DNA of 64,000 nucleotides, taken from the NCBI RefSeq assembly GCF_001665235.1, contig NZ_LZSC01000048.1, positions 62,001 through 126,000 of the forward strand, in the 5' to 3' direction. This document shows, piece after piece, positions 18,234 through 28,642 of the stretch (positions are counted from its first letter, which is position 1; every line of letters begins with the position of its first letter). The translations under genes and the position numbers were made by a program. This stretch comes from Mycobacterium sp. 1100029.7. GTDB taxonomy: Bacteria; Actinomycetota; Actinomycetes; Mycobacteriales; Mycobacteriaceae. Below the pieces are notes generated by a model. That model saw nothing but the letters and a program-made list of their open reading frames with translations. It was not told where the DNA came from and did not search any database.

Positions 18234-18947
18234 TTCTCATGGCCCGCGGCTTGTTGAAATACATCGCGACGCTCTTGCCGACGAATGGGTTGAGCACCGA
18301 CTCGGCGACCCGGGTGAGCTTCGGGCGCTGCATCAAATCCCACACCAGCAGCTTGTGGTAGGCGGTCACCGCAGGATGATCCGTATTCTCAACACCGACA
18401 GCACATTTCAACCACCAGAAGGCTGAATGCAGTGCGTGTGCGTGATGGGCGTGCGCCAATTCCAGTCCGGTACGGGCGATCTTGTCGCGCAGCTGGCTGG
18501 CCCGGTAGATGCGGATGTGGCCGCCGAGGTTGGCGTGGTACTCATCCGAAAGCAACCAGCACACTTGTTCGGGAAGCCATCGCGGCACGGTGACCACCAG
18601 CGTGCCACCGACTTTGAGAACCCGGATCAGCTCGGCGATCGCGGCGTCGTCCCGGGTGATGTGCTCCAGGATTTCGGACGCGATGACACAGTCGAACGTC
18701 TCATCCGGATACGGCAGGCTCAACGCATCACCGGCGACCGCCTTGGCCGATGCCGCGGCCGGCGCCTCGCCGTTCTCGGCCATCGCTTGCAGAATCGTCT
18801 CCACCGAACGCAATTCGGCTTCGTCACGATCGAAGGCGATGACGTCGGCGCCGCGACGGTAGGCCTCGAATGAGTGTCGGCCGGCGCCGCACCCCACATC
18901 GATGACCTTGGTCCCCGGCCCGATGCCGAGCCGATCGAAATCGACTG

Positions 18948-20204
18948 TCAGCATTGACGTTCGCCCGCGACAGCGCCCTTACGCGCGATGGCGCGCTCGT
19001 AGATCCGCACTGTCTGCGCGGCGACCGCTTCCCAGCTGAACACGTTGACCGCGCGGGCCCGTCCCGCCTTGCCCATGCTGCACCGCTTCTCCGGCGAATC
19101 GAGAAGCTCACCGAGCGCCTGAGTCAGGGCGTCGACGTCGGCGGGCGGCACCAGCTGGGCACACGCGCCGTCGGCGCCCAGGACCTCCGGCAGCGCGCCC
19201 ACCCGGCTTGCGACAATCGGGGTACCGCTGGACATCGCCTCCACGGCCGGCAGCGAAAACCCTTCGTACAGCGAGGGAATGCACGCCACCTCGGCCGAGG
19301 CGAACAATGCGGCCAGCTCGGCGTCGGACAGTCCACTGGTGATGTGGACGATGTCGGAGATACCCAGCTCGGCGATCAGTTTGTGGGTGGGGCCGTTGGG
19401 TTCCACCTTGGCGACGAGCCGCAACTCGACGTCGCGGTTCACGCGGGTCTTGGCGACGGCGTGCAGCAGCGTGCTGACGCCCTTCAGCGGGGTGTCGGCG
19501 CTGGCGATCGCGATGACGCGGCCCGGCTGACGCGGGCCCGAACCCGGTTTGAACAGTTCGGTATTCACACCCAGCGGTACCACGTGAAGCTGATCGGGCG
19601 AGGCGCCGAAGTCGGAGATGATGTCGGCCGCCGACGACGACGAGACCGTCAACAGGTCCGGAATCTGACGCGCCACGTGCTGCTGCATGTCCAGGAAGCC
19701 GTACCACCGGCGCACCAACGGTTTGCGCCACCACTTCGCCGCGGCGACGTCGAGCACCCGGTCCCGCGTGATGGGGTGGTGCACCGTGGCCACCACCGGC
19801 ATGCCGGTGGCAGCGATGGTCAACAATCCGGTTCCCAGACTTTGGTTGTCGTGGACGACGTCGAAATCGGCGGCGCGCTCGGCCAGCAGCCGAGCGACGC
19901 GCAGCGTGAACGTCCGCGGCTCGGGGAAACCTGCCGTCCACACGGTCAGTAGTTCCCGCAGGTCGATGGAGTCGTGGATTTCGCTCGGCCGGGGGATGCG
20001 GAAGGGGTCCGGCTCGCGGTACATATCGAGGCTGGGCACCTCGGTCAGGCGCACCCGCGGATCGAGTAGTTCCGGGTACGGCTGCCCGGAGAACACCTCG
20101 ACATCGTGGCCGAGTTCCACGAGCCCGTGGCTGAGGTGTCGTATGTAGACGCCCTGCCCGCCGCAATGGGTCTTACTACGGTAGGACAGCAAGGCAATTC
20201 GCAT
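18948..20204 (-). CDS. Glycosyltransferase family 4 (GT-B fold)
   Basis: 418-residue retaining glycosyltransferase. The N-terminal acceptor domain begins MRIALLSYRSKTHCGGQGVYIRHLSHGLVELGHDVEVFSG, with a glycine-rich loop in GGQG. The C-terminal nucleotide-sugar domain holds VVPLGVNTELFKPG, ADTPLKGVSTLLHAVAK and the EX7E motif in SLYEGFSLPAVEAMSSGTPIVAS. ATG 20204 is preferred over TTG 20210, with AAGAG upstream. It leads a three-gene minus-strand operon. Context (methyltransferases plus a toroid enzyme) suggests building or modifying a surface glycan or glycolipid, but the product is unknown. Confidence 0.88.
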   Translation of the reverse strand: MRIALLSYRSKTHCGGQGVYIRHLSHGLVELGHDVEVFSGQPYPELLDPRVRLTEVPSLDMYREPDPFRIPRPSEIHDSIDLRELLTVWTAGFPEPRTFTLRVARLLAERAADFDVVHDNQSLGTGLLTIAATGMPVVATVHHPITRDRVLDVAAAKWWRKPLVRRWYGFLDMQQHVARQIPDLLTVSSSSAADIISDFGASPDQLHVVPLGVNTELFKPGSGPRQPGRVIAIASADTPLKGVSTLLHAVAKTRVNRDVELRLVAKVEPNGPTHKLIAELGISDIVHITSGLSDAELAALFASAEVACIPSLYEGFSLPAVEAMSSGTPIVASRVGALPEVLGADGACAQLVPPADVDALTQALGELLDSPEKRCSMGKAGRARAVNVFSWEAVAAQTVRIYERAIARKGAVAGERQC

Positions 20205-20290
20205 ACTCAACTCTTCTTTGCTGGTGAACGAACGCGGAACCGCGCCGAATCCATTGCGATCAACGGGCTCCCGAACTCCGTGACAGCAAA

Positions 20291-20335
20291 CTGGACATGT
20301 GTCCAGACTATAGTTCGATCAGCTAATCGACGCAA
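20291..20335 (-). promoter_or_regulatory. Promoter of the GT4 operon with a palindrome at the transcription start
   Basis: On the minus strand TTGCGT (20335-20330), exactly 17 bases and TATAGT (20312-20307) form a strong promoter. Transcription would begin near 20300, inside the perfect inverted repeat CTGGACA-TG-TGTCCAG (20291-20306). That leaves a leader of roughly 95 bases before the GT4 start. Confidence 0.6.
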
Positions 20336-20804
20336 CGCGCCATCGGTGCCCCTCAATACTAGATTTCCGCCGCATTCACCTGTCATCGAGGTCGGTCCGG
20401 TAGCTTATCCGGGCCAGGCGATCTCGTTCGATGTGCCGATACGGCTGTGAGCTAACGGCCCGACTACGCGATCACCCGCGGTATCGATTGTTTGCTGGAC
20501 CGGTGGCCAGCCGGCCGCGGCCCGGTCACCGAGAAGCTCGGGCAAGGCCGTCGGCGCCGTGCCTTCCGGGGCCTGCCCGATCCCGGCGCCGCGTAGCGCA
20601 CCCTCGATGGCCGGCGACGCGATGCCGTGCCTCGGCGACCAGAGCGGGGCGGCCGTGGGCCGGGAGAGGGCCACGCGGCCGGCGGGCCGACTGACGTCGG
20701 ATAATCACCGCGAACACGGCATCGAGGACGTGACCTGCTGCGATGGCCAGCCTCGGTAATGGGTTTGTCGGTGTCGGCGCCGTTCATGACGCGATCCTGA
20801 GGCG

Positions 20805-21270
20805 TTTGTCGTCAATGCCGGTCTCGGAAGGTGCGGACCGTTTTCGGAGCTGGACCCTAGGCGCGAGCACGAACCGGTGGGGGTCAATGTCGCCGCCGTG
20901 GTCCGGCTGACCCACGCCGCACCTCCCGGAACGCCTGCCAGTGGACGCGGCTGGCTCCTCAACGTCGCCCCCAGGATCGCGTTTGCGCCCGGAACCTATT
21001 TGGGCGCCGACGCGCCTCGAAGGCGTTGCGGTTTCGCTGCGCCGGGCGTTGCGGGCCGAGACCCGCGGCTCGGGCGTGCGGCTGACCGCGTTGTGCCCGG
21101 GGCCCGCGCGAAGCGGAATATGACGGGTCGCACGGGGGGCCGATCTGCCGGCGCCTGGCGGCACCGGAATCCGTCGTAGCCGCCGGGCTACTCGCACTGC
21201 ACCGAAGCCGGGCGGTCGCGTTCGCCCGGCTGGGTTGCGGCGCGATCGGCGCGGGCGCTGCGACCACGAC
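20805..21270 (+). pseudogene. Short-chain dehydrogenase remnant, frameshifted
   Basis: Fragments of one SDR protein appear in order in three frames. First, FVVNAG...CGPFSELDPRREHEPVGVNVAAVVRLTHA and LLNVAPRIAFAPGTYLG (frame of 20805). Then LEGVAVSLRRALRAETRGSGVRLTALCPGPAR (frame of 20941). Then APESVVAAGLLALHRSRAVAF (frame of 21161). These correspond to the NNAG, serine, YxxxK, PG and C-terminal regions of the family. The N-terminal cofactor-binding third and the catalytic lysine region are lost. Confidence 0.65.
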
Positions 21271-21482
21271 GCACCCAATCCGCTGAGCGGTCCGCACATC
21301 GCGAAACTGCCTATCGTGCAATCCGGTTGGGGATATTTCAGGATCAAAGCCGCGCGAAACGGACAGTAGTGTGCGCATTTTGACGCGCGGCGTTGACGAA
21401 GGCCGCGCGAGGCGGTAATTCACGTCACAACGGTCAACCATTCCACGCTTGACTCCGAATTCGAGGCAGTCACACGGAAATT

Positions 21483-21522
21483 CGTGAACCGGTGAACCGG
21501 TGAACCAACCGAATCGTTCACG
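21483..21522. repeat. Three tandem 8-bp repeats within an inverted repeat upstream of the GMC operon
   Basis: TGAACCGG occurs at 21485-21492 and 21493-21500, followed by TGAACCAA at 21501-21508. CGTGAAC at 21483-21489 is matched by GTTCACG at 21516-21522. The array sits 48-87 bases before the GTG start at 21570, a position suited to activator or repressor binding. Confidence 0.5.
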
Positions 21523-21569
21523 CGTGGCTAGATATTGGGAGCTATACCTAGCGATGTGGAGGAGCAATT

Positions 21570-23123
21570 GTGGAGTCGGTAATGAAGCCGAGCTATGACG
21601 TCATCGTTTGTGGCGCCGGGTCGACAGGTTCGGTCATCGCCGGACGGCTGGCGGAGAACCCCGCGGTGAGGGTCTTGCTCCTGGAGGCAGGCGGCAGCGA
21701 CGACGTCCCGGCCGTGACCGAGGCGAGTCAGTGGCCACTGAACCTGGGCAGCGACCGCGACTGGGGCTTCGCCTCAGAGCCCGACCCGGGGCTGAACGGC
21801 CGCTCGATCCCGTTGTCGATGGGCAAGGTGCTCGGTGGCGGTTCCAGCATCAACGTGATGATCTGGGCGCGCGGGCACCGCAGCGACTGGGACCTTTTCG
21901 CGTCCGAATCCGGGGAATCGGCCTGGGGTTACAAACCCGTCCTGGATTTATATCGCCAGATCGAGGACTGGCATGGCACCGGTGAGCCGAATTATCGCGG
22001 CAAGGGTGGGCCGGTATTCCTGCAGCCGACACCCGACGTGCATCCGGTCGCCACGACTGTGGTGAAAGCCGCTAGAACACTGGGCATTCCGACCTATGAG
22101 AGTCCTAACGGCCGACTGATGGAAGAGATGCGCGGCGCCGCGATCACCGATGTGAGACACCGCGGCGGCAAGCGGCTCTCCCTGTTTCGCACTTACGCGG
22201 CGCCTCATCTGCACAAGCCGAACCTGACGGTGGTGCCGAATGCCCTGGTGACTCGGTTGATGTTCCAGGGCAATCGGGCTTCCGGCGTCGAAGTAATCCA
22301 TGACGGTGCCGTCCACCACATCACCGCGGAAACCGAAATAGTGTTGTCCCTCGGGGCAATTCACACTCCCAAGGTGCTGATGCAGTCCGGCATCGGCAAC
22401 GCCGACGAACTACGCGGAGTCGGAGTCGGAGTCCGGCAGCACCTACCCGGGGTGGGACGCAACTTTCAAGACCACTACGGGTTCGGCTGCGTCTGGGAGT
22501 TCCCCGACAATGTCCAGACCAACACGCAGGCACCGGCGGCGATGTTCTGGGACTCCGGACTAGGCGACGTAGATGGACCGGATCTCTTCGCCTGCCTGGG
22601 CGCACTGCCGATGGCCACGGCCGAGAACCTCGCGAAATACGCTGTGCCACAGAATGGGTGGACGTTATTCGGCTCACTCACACATCCCAAAAGTCGCGGC
22701 CGACTGCGCTTGACGGGGCCCAATCCTGACGACCCCATACACATCGAGGCGAACGCGTTGTCGGATCCGCACGACATCAAGACCGGGATCGCGTGCATCG
22801 AAACACTGCGTGACATCGGCAATTCGGCGGAGCTACGCCCGTTCGTCGCGCGCGAAGTCATGCCTGGTGATCTGACGGGTGACGCGCTGGAAACCTACCT
22901 GCGCGACGCGGTGACCACCTACTGGCACGAATCCGGTACCGCAAAGATGGGCCGCGACTCGATGTCCGTGGTCGACGGGCGCCTGAAGGTTTACGGCGCC
23001 GAGGGTCTGCGCGTGGCCGACGCCTCGATCATGCCGCGCATCACCAGCGGCAACACCATGGCGCCCTGCGTGGTGATCGGCGAGCGCGCCGCACAGTTCA
23101 TCAAGTCCGAGCACCAGATGTAA
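21570..23123 (+). CDS. GMC-family FAD oxidoreductase (choline dehydrogenase-like)
   Basis: 517-residue glucose-methanol-choline oxidoreductase that oxidises an alcohol using bound FAD. The ADP-binding motif is YDVIVCGAGSTGSVIAGRL, followed by LLLEAG, the PROSITE-type loop SMGKVLGGGSSINVMIWARGHRSDWD and the substrate/FAD stretch GAIHTPKVLMQSGIG. The catalytic pair is the histidine in YWHESGTAKMG and the asparagine in ITSGNTMAPCVVIGERAA. The GTG at 21570 has GGAGGAG (21558-21564) upstream; ATG 21582 is possible. It is followed after 52 bases by a hydrolase, probably in the same operon. Confidence 0.87.
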   Translation: MESVMKPSYDVIVCGAGSTGSVIAGRLAENPAVRVLLLEAGGSDDVPAVTEASQWPLNLGSDRDWGFASEPDPGLNGRSIPLSMGKVLGGGSSINVMIWARGHRSDWDLFASESGESAWGYKPVLDLYRQIEDWHGTGEPNYRGKGGPVFLQPTPDVHPVATTVVKAARTLGIPTYESPNGRLMEEMRGAAITDVRHRGGKRLSLFRTYAAPHLHKPNLTVVPNALVTRLMFQGNRASGVEVIHDGAVHHITAETEIVLSLGAIHTPKVLMQSGIGNADELRGVGVGVRQHLPGVGRNFQDHYGFGCVWEFPDNVQTNTQAPAAMFWDSGLGDVDGPDLFACLGALPMATAENLAKYAVPQNGWTLFGSLTHPKSRGRLRLTGPNPDDPIHIEANALSDPHDIKTGIACIETLRDIGNSAELRPFVAREVMPGDLTGDALETYLRDAVTTYWHESGTAKMGRDSMSVVDGRLKVYGAEGLRVADASIMPRITSGNTMAPCVVIGERAAQFIKSEHQM

Positions 23124-23175
23124 GGCCCGAGCTGCACCTCACCAATCATCAATCCTCCGAGAGGAATTCAGTCTG

Positions 23176-23967
23176 ATGCTGGAAATCATCGAAAAGGGTC
23201 GACCCAGCGCGGAACATCCGCACCCGCTGCTGTTCGTACACGGTGCATTTCAGGGCGGATGGAGCTGGGATGCCCACTTCCTGGACTTCTTCGCCGACCG
23301 CGGGTTCAAAGTGGTGGCGCCCAGCCTTCGCGGTCACAGCTCGAGCCCGGCAGACAAATCCCTGCGCCGCTGCTCGATTACCGACTTCGTCGAGGATATC
23401 GCCTCGGTCGCCAACACCCTTGCACCGCAGCCTATTCCGATTGGCCATTCGATGGGTGGGTTCATCGTGCAGAAGTACCTGGAAAGCAACGATGCGCCCG
23501 CGGGAGTCCTGTTGGCCTCCGCACCGCCGCGCGGACATCTGCGGAGCATTTTGCGGACGATGCGCAAATATCCGTTGAGCTCCAACAAGTTTGCGTTGAC
23601 AGGTCGGCCGGCCGATATGTGCGGGGGGACGCTGGCGGGCGCACGCGAGGTGTTCTTCGGCCCGTCGACGCCCGACTCCGTGGTAGTCGAGGGCATGGGG
23701 CGGCTGCAGCCGGACAGCACGCGGGCGATCCTCGGCGACATGGTCGCACTCAAACTCGTGAAGACAAACCGAGTTACCACGCCCCTGCTCGTGGTCGGGA
23801 GTGAGCATGACGGGATTTATCCGCCTTCCGACGTACACCGGACGGCCAGGGCCTATGGCACGGAGGCACGTATCTTCCCGAGAATGGGACACGAGATGAT
23901 GCTGGAATCCGACTGGCCGACGGTCGCCGACCACATCCTGTCCTGGCTGAAAGAGCGGGGACTGTAA
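23176..23967 (+). CDS. Alpha/beta hydrolase
   Basis: 263-residue hydrolase. It has LLFVHGAFQGGWSW (oxyanion loop), the nucleophile elbow PIGHSMGGFI, an aspartate in VVGSEHDGIYPP and a histidine in RMGHEMMLE, so the Ser-Asp-His triad is complete. A cap of about 80 residues lies between the nucleophile and the aspartate. It probably works with the GMC oxidoreductase just upstream, for example on an alcohol-ester pair, which is inference. AGAGAGGAA precedes the ATG. Confidence 0.83.
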   Translation: MLEIIEKGRPSAEHPHPLLFVHGAFQGGWSWDAHFLDFFADRGFKVVAPSLRGHSSSPADKSLRRCSITDFVEDIASVANTLAPQPIPIGHSMGGFIVQKYLESNDAPAGVLLASAPPRGHLRSILRTMRKYPLSSNKFALTGRPADMCGGTLAGAREVFFGPSTPDSVVVEGMGRLQPDSTRAILGDMVALKLVKTNRVTTPLLVVGSEHDGIYPPSDVHRTARAYGTEARIFPRMGHEMMLESDWPTVADHILSWLKERGL

Positions 23968-23977
23968 CCGGGTTTGC

Positions 23978-23989
23978 TACCATCGCGCC
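23978..23989 (+). promoter_or_regulatory. -10 element of a leaderless promoter
   Basis: TACCAT (23978-23983) ends 6 bases before the GTG at 23990, the standard mycobacterial leaderless spacing. No convincing -35 is seen. Confidence 0.4.
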
Positions 23990-24772
23990 GTGCCCGATTC
24001 GGCTGCGCCACGAACTGTTTCACGACGCGACGCCTTCAAATATGCGCTGTCACCGGCCCTGCTGAGCCTGGCCGCCACGTTCGAGGCGCCCGTAGCGTCG
24101 GCCGCCGACATCAAGCTGATCGATTTCGCCGAGAAACGGATCGCACCGGAGGAGATCAAGGCCGCCGGGTACGCCGGTGTCATCAACTACGTCTCGGCGG
24201 AACGGCCGGGCGCCCATTTCGAAGCGAAGCCCCTGACCCGCGAGTACGCCGACGCGCTGCGTGCGGCGGGCCTGCACATCGTCAGCAACTTTCAGTACGG
24301 CAAGCCGGGCTGGCCGGCCAGTCCGTCGGACCTGACCCGCGGTCACGACGGCGGGGTGGCGGACGCTCAAACGGCCATCCAGCTGCACGCCGCGGCCGGC
24401 GGCCCGAATACGGCGCCGATCTTCTTCAGCGTCGACGACGACATCGACGCCAACACCTGGAACACCCTTGCCGTCGACTGGTTTCGAGGCATCAACTCGG
24501 TACTCGGCGTGGGCCGGACCGGCGTCTACGGGGACTACAACGTGTGCGGGTGGGCGATCCGGGACGGCGTGGTCGGCAACTCGACCAGTCCGGGCCACCG
24601 CTGGGTTTGGCAAACCAAGGCGTGGTCACATGGGCAGCGCGAGCCCATGGCGGTGCTGTATCAGGAGATCGTCAACAGCCCGTCGAACCCCGGTCCGTTG
24701 CTAGGCGGCATCAACGTCGATGTCGACGAGGTACTCGCGGACGACTACGGACAGTGGGATCTGGGCCGCTGA
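23990..24772 (+). CDS. Tat-exported DUF1906 protein (Rv2525c-like)
   Basis: 260-residue exported protein of the DUF1906 (glycoside hydrolase-like TIM barrel) family. The N-terminus SRRDAFKYALSPALLSLAATFEAPVASA is a twin-arginine signal. The mature part shows FAEKRIAPEEIKAAGYAGVINYVS, the acidic pair SVDDDIDAN and the C-terminal GGINVDVDEVLADDYGQW, closely parallel to M. tuberculosis Rv2525c, a Tat substrate of unknown catalytic activity. GTG 23990 is used because the promoter predicts a leaderless start there. Confidence 0.82.
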   Translation: MPDSAAPRTVSRRDAFKYALSPALLSLAATFEAPVASAADIKLIDFAEKRIAPEEIKAAGYAGVINYVSAERPGAHFEAKPLTREYADALRAAGLHIVSNFQYGKPGWPASPSDLTRGHDGGVADAQTAIQLHAAAGGPNTAPIFFSVDDDIDANTWNTLAVDWFRGINSVLGVGRTGVYGDYNVCGWAIRDGVVGNSTSPGHRWVWQTKAWSHGQREPMAVLYQEIVNSPSNPGPLLGGINVDVDEVLADDYGQWDLGR

Positions 24773-24776
24773 GCCG

Positions 24777-25655
24777 CTATTGGATACCGAGCGGCATCGA
24801 TGTGCCGGTCGCCTGCGGCATCGTCGAGGCGATGAAGTCCTCAAGAATCTCTGCCACCGCCGTCGGCGCCTCCGCGTGCGGAAAGTGCCCGACACCCTCG
24901 AGCACCTCGAGGCGGCTGCCCTCCAGCGCGTCATGTGCCGCATAGGCGTGCGCGACCGGAATGATTCGGTCCTGGTCACCCCAGATCAGCACCGTGGGTA
25001 GGCCGGCCGCGACGTGCAGTTTGTTCAGGGCGCTGACCGCCTGGCCGCGGTAGTCGACCACCGAGCGCAGGGTCCGCAGGAATGCCTGACGGGTCCGGGC
25101 ATCCGACAGCGAGCAGTACGCCTGCCACATCTCACCGGCCCGCGGGGCCTGGATCCCGGCGGTGGTCAACCAGGAACCCAGCTTGTTACCGAGCTTGAGC
25201 ACCGGTTGCGGCGCGACGACGGGCAATACCAGCTCGGCACCGGGCGCGGACAACAGCCGCAGCACCGGACTGAGCTCGGGGCCCAGGCCGCCGCTGCCGA
25301 TCAGGGCCAGCCGCTCGCAGTAGTCACGGTGTTGGTGCGTGAACTGCATCGCGATGCCGCCACCGAGGGACTGCCCGACCACGGTCGCGCGGGCTACGCC
25401 GAGCTCATCGAGGAGGTCCCGCAGGAAAACCGCGAAGGCACCCAGCGAGTAATCGCCGCGCGGTTTGGCGGATTCGCCATGCCCCAGCAGGTCGGGCGCA
25501 ATGACCCGGTACTTCTTGGCCAACTGCGGGATGATCGCCCGCCAAGTGGCAGAGCTGCCGGCCATTCCGTGGATCAGCAACAGGGTGTGGCCGTGCCCGG
25601 CCTCCCGGTAAGCGATACGGTCGCCGTGGAGTTCGAGGTACTTCACATCGCTCAT
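24777..25655 (-). CDS. Alpha/beta hydrolase (epoxide hydrolase/C-C hydrolase branch)
   Basis: 292-residue hydrolase beginning MSDVKYLELHGDRIAYREAG. Motifs are LLLIHGMAGSSATW, PDLLGHGES, the nucleophile VVGQSLGGGIAMQF, an aspartate in LIWGDQDRIIPV and a histidine in GVGHFPHAE. It resembles the mycobacterial hydrolase Rv2715. ATG 25655 is preferred over GTG 25661. It is convergent with the DUF1906 gene (4 bases apart). An 8-4-8 inverted repeat lies 50 bases upstream of its start. Confidence 0.83.
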   Translation of the reverse strand: MSDVKYLELHGDRIAYREAGHGHTLLLIHGMAGSSATWRAIIPQLAKKYRVIAPDLLGHGESAKPRGDYSLGAFAVFLRDLLDELGVARATVVGQSLGGGIAMQFTHQHRDYCERLALIGSGGLGPELSPVLRLLSAPGAELVLPVVAPQPVLKLGNKLGSWLTTAGIQAPRAGEMWQAYCSLSDARTRQAFLRTLRSVVDYRGQAVSALNKLHVAAGLPTVLIWGDQDRIIPVAHAYAAHDALEGSRLEVLEGVGHFPHAEAPTAVAEILEDFIASTMPQATGTSMPLGIQ

Positions 25656-25704
25656 GCCCACTATTTACCCAGCTTTAGCCGTCGAAAGCACCTGAACGAG
25701 ACAC

Positions 25705-25724
25705 AACTTACGGTTTCGTAGGTT
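25705..25724. promoter_or_regulatory. 8-4-8 inverted repeat, candidate operator
   Basis: AACTTACG-GTTT-CGTAGGTT is an inverted repeat with one mismatch, the typical size of a TetR-family site. It lies 50 bases upstream of the hydrolase start at 25655, between that gene and the katG terminator. Confidence 0.45.
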
Positions 25725-25767
25725 ACTCGCGGGTAATAGTGTGGCGGGCCTCACTCGGCCGAGACGA

Positions 25768-25805
25768 ACGACACCCCGCGAGCCGGGGCGCCCGCGGGGT
25801 GTCGT
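25768..25805 (-). terminator. Strong hairpin downstream of katG
   Basis: A perfect 13-bp stem, ACGACACCCCGCG (25768-25780) paired with CGCGGGGTGTCGT (25793-25805), has a 12-base loop. It lies 22 bases after the katG stop. No U-tract follows, as is usual for mycobacterial terminators. Confidence 0.75.
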
Positions 25806-25827
25806 CTGGTGCTGGATCAGGCCGGCA

Positions 25828-28104
<2,277 letters not shown>

Positions 28105-28117
28105 TCACGGGCTGTGA

Positions 28118-28570
28118 TCAGGAATCGGATCCGGTTGTCGAAGTCGAACAGTCGGGGCAGACGCCCCAGTAGATGACTTCGGCCTCGTCGAGGACGTAGC
28201 CGTCGAGCACGTTGTTGTCGTCGGACGGGGTTAGGCACGGTGCGTCGCCGACCGCGCAATCGACATCGGCGATCACGCCACAGTTGCGGCAGACCACGTG
28301 GTGGTGGTTGTCGCCGACGCGGGATTCGTAGCGGGCGACCAGGCCGGAAGGCTGGATGCGCCGAACCAGGCCGACGGCGGTAAGCGCATTGAGTACGTCG
28401 TAGACCGCCTGGCGGGAGACGTCGGGAAGGCCGACTCGTACCGAAGAGAAGATCGTCTCGGTGTCGGCGTGGGGATGGGCGTGCACCGCCTCCAGGACGG
28501 CGATCCTGGGCCGGGTCACACGCAGGTCGGCCAAACGCAACCGCTCCGCGTAGTCCGACGTTGACGACAC
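28118..28570 (-). CDS. furA: Ferric uptake regulator family repressor FurA
   Basis: 150-residue Fur-family protein that in mycobacteria represses itself and katG. The winged helix contains LADLRVTRPRIAVLEAVHAHPHADTETIF and DVSRQAVYDVLNALTAVGLVRRIQPSG. The metal region is ESRVGDNHHHVVCRNCGVIADVDC, and the C-terminal structural zinc pair is GVCPDC. GTG 28570 (SSTSDYAERLR) is chosen because M. tuberculosis FurA starts at the matching place and the promoter predicts a leaderless start exactly there; an upstream in-frame start would add six residues. Confidence 0.95.
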   Translation of the reverse strand: MSSTSDYAERLRLADLRVTRPRIAVLEAVHAHPHADTETIFSSVRVGLPDVSRQAVYDVLNALTAVGLVRRIQPSGLVARYESRVGDNHHHVVCRNCGVIADVDCAVGDAPCLTPSDDNNVLDGYVLDEAEVIYWGVCPDCSTSTTGSDS

Positions 28571-28576
28571 ATGGTC

Positions 28577-28606
28577 AATATGGACCACTTATTTGGAATC
28601 AGTCAA
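28577..28606 (-). promoter_or_regulatory. furA promoter with AT-rich FurA box
   Basis: On the minus strand TTGACT (28606-28601) and CATATT (28582-28577) are 18 bases apart, and the -10 ends 6 bases before GTG 28570. The spacer contains the AT-rich TGATTCCAAATAAG, the conserved region known to bind FurA in M. tuberculosis and M. smegmatis. Confidence 0.75.
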
Positions 28607-28642
28607 GAGTTTAGCGACGCAATGTCCGTAAAGATTTGGCGA

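Larger units (their letters stand above)
20342..21569. other. Decayed intergenic region with an SDR remnant
   Basis: About 1.2 kb with no intact gene. Roughly 20400-20790 looks weakly protein-like on the minus strand in three different frames; I could not identify a family. 20805-21270 holds an SDR pseudogene on the plus strand. 21271-21569 holds the upstream region of the GMC gene, with an 8-bp tandem repeat. Confidence 0.5.

Noticed and set aside
20464..20787. Possible minus-strand gene before the SDR remnant
   Set aside because: Protein-like stretches are spread over three frames and match no family I can name; kept only as decayed sequence.
21485..21508. CRISPR or minisatellite reading of the TGAACCGG repeats
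   Set aside because: Units are only 8 bp with no spacers and just three copies; a regulatory array is more likely.
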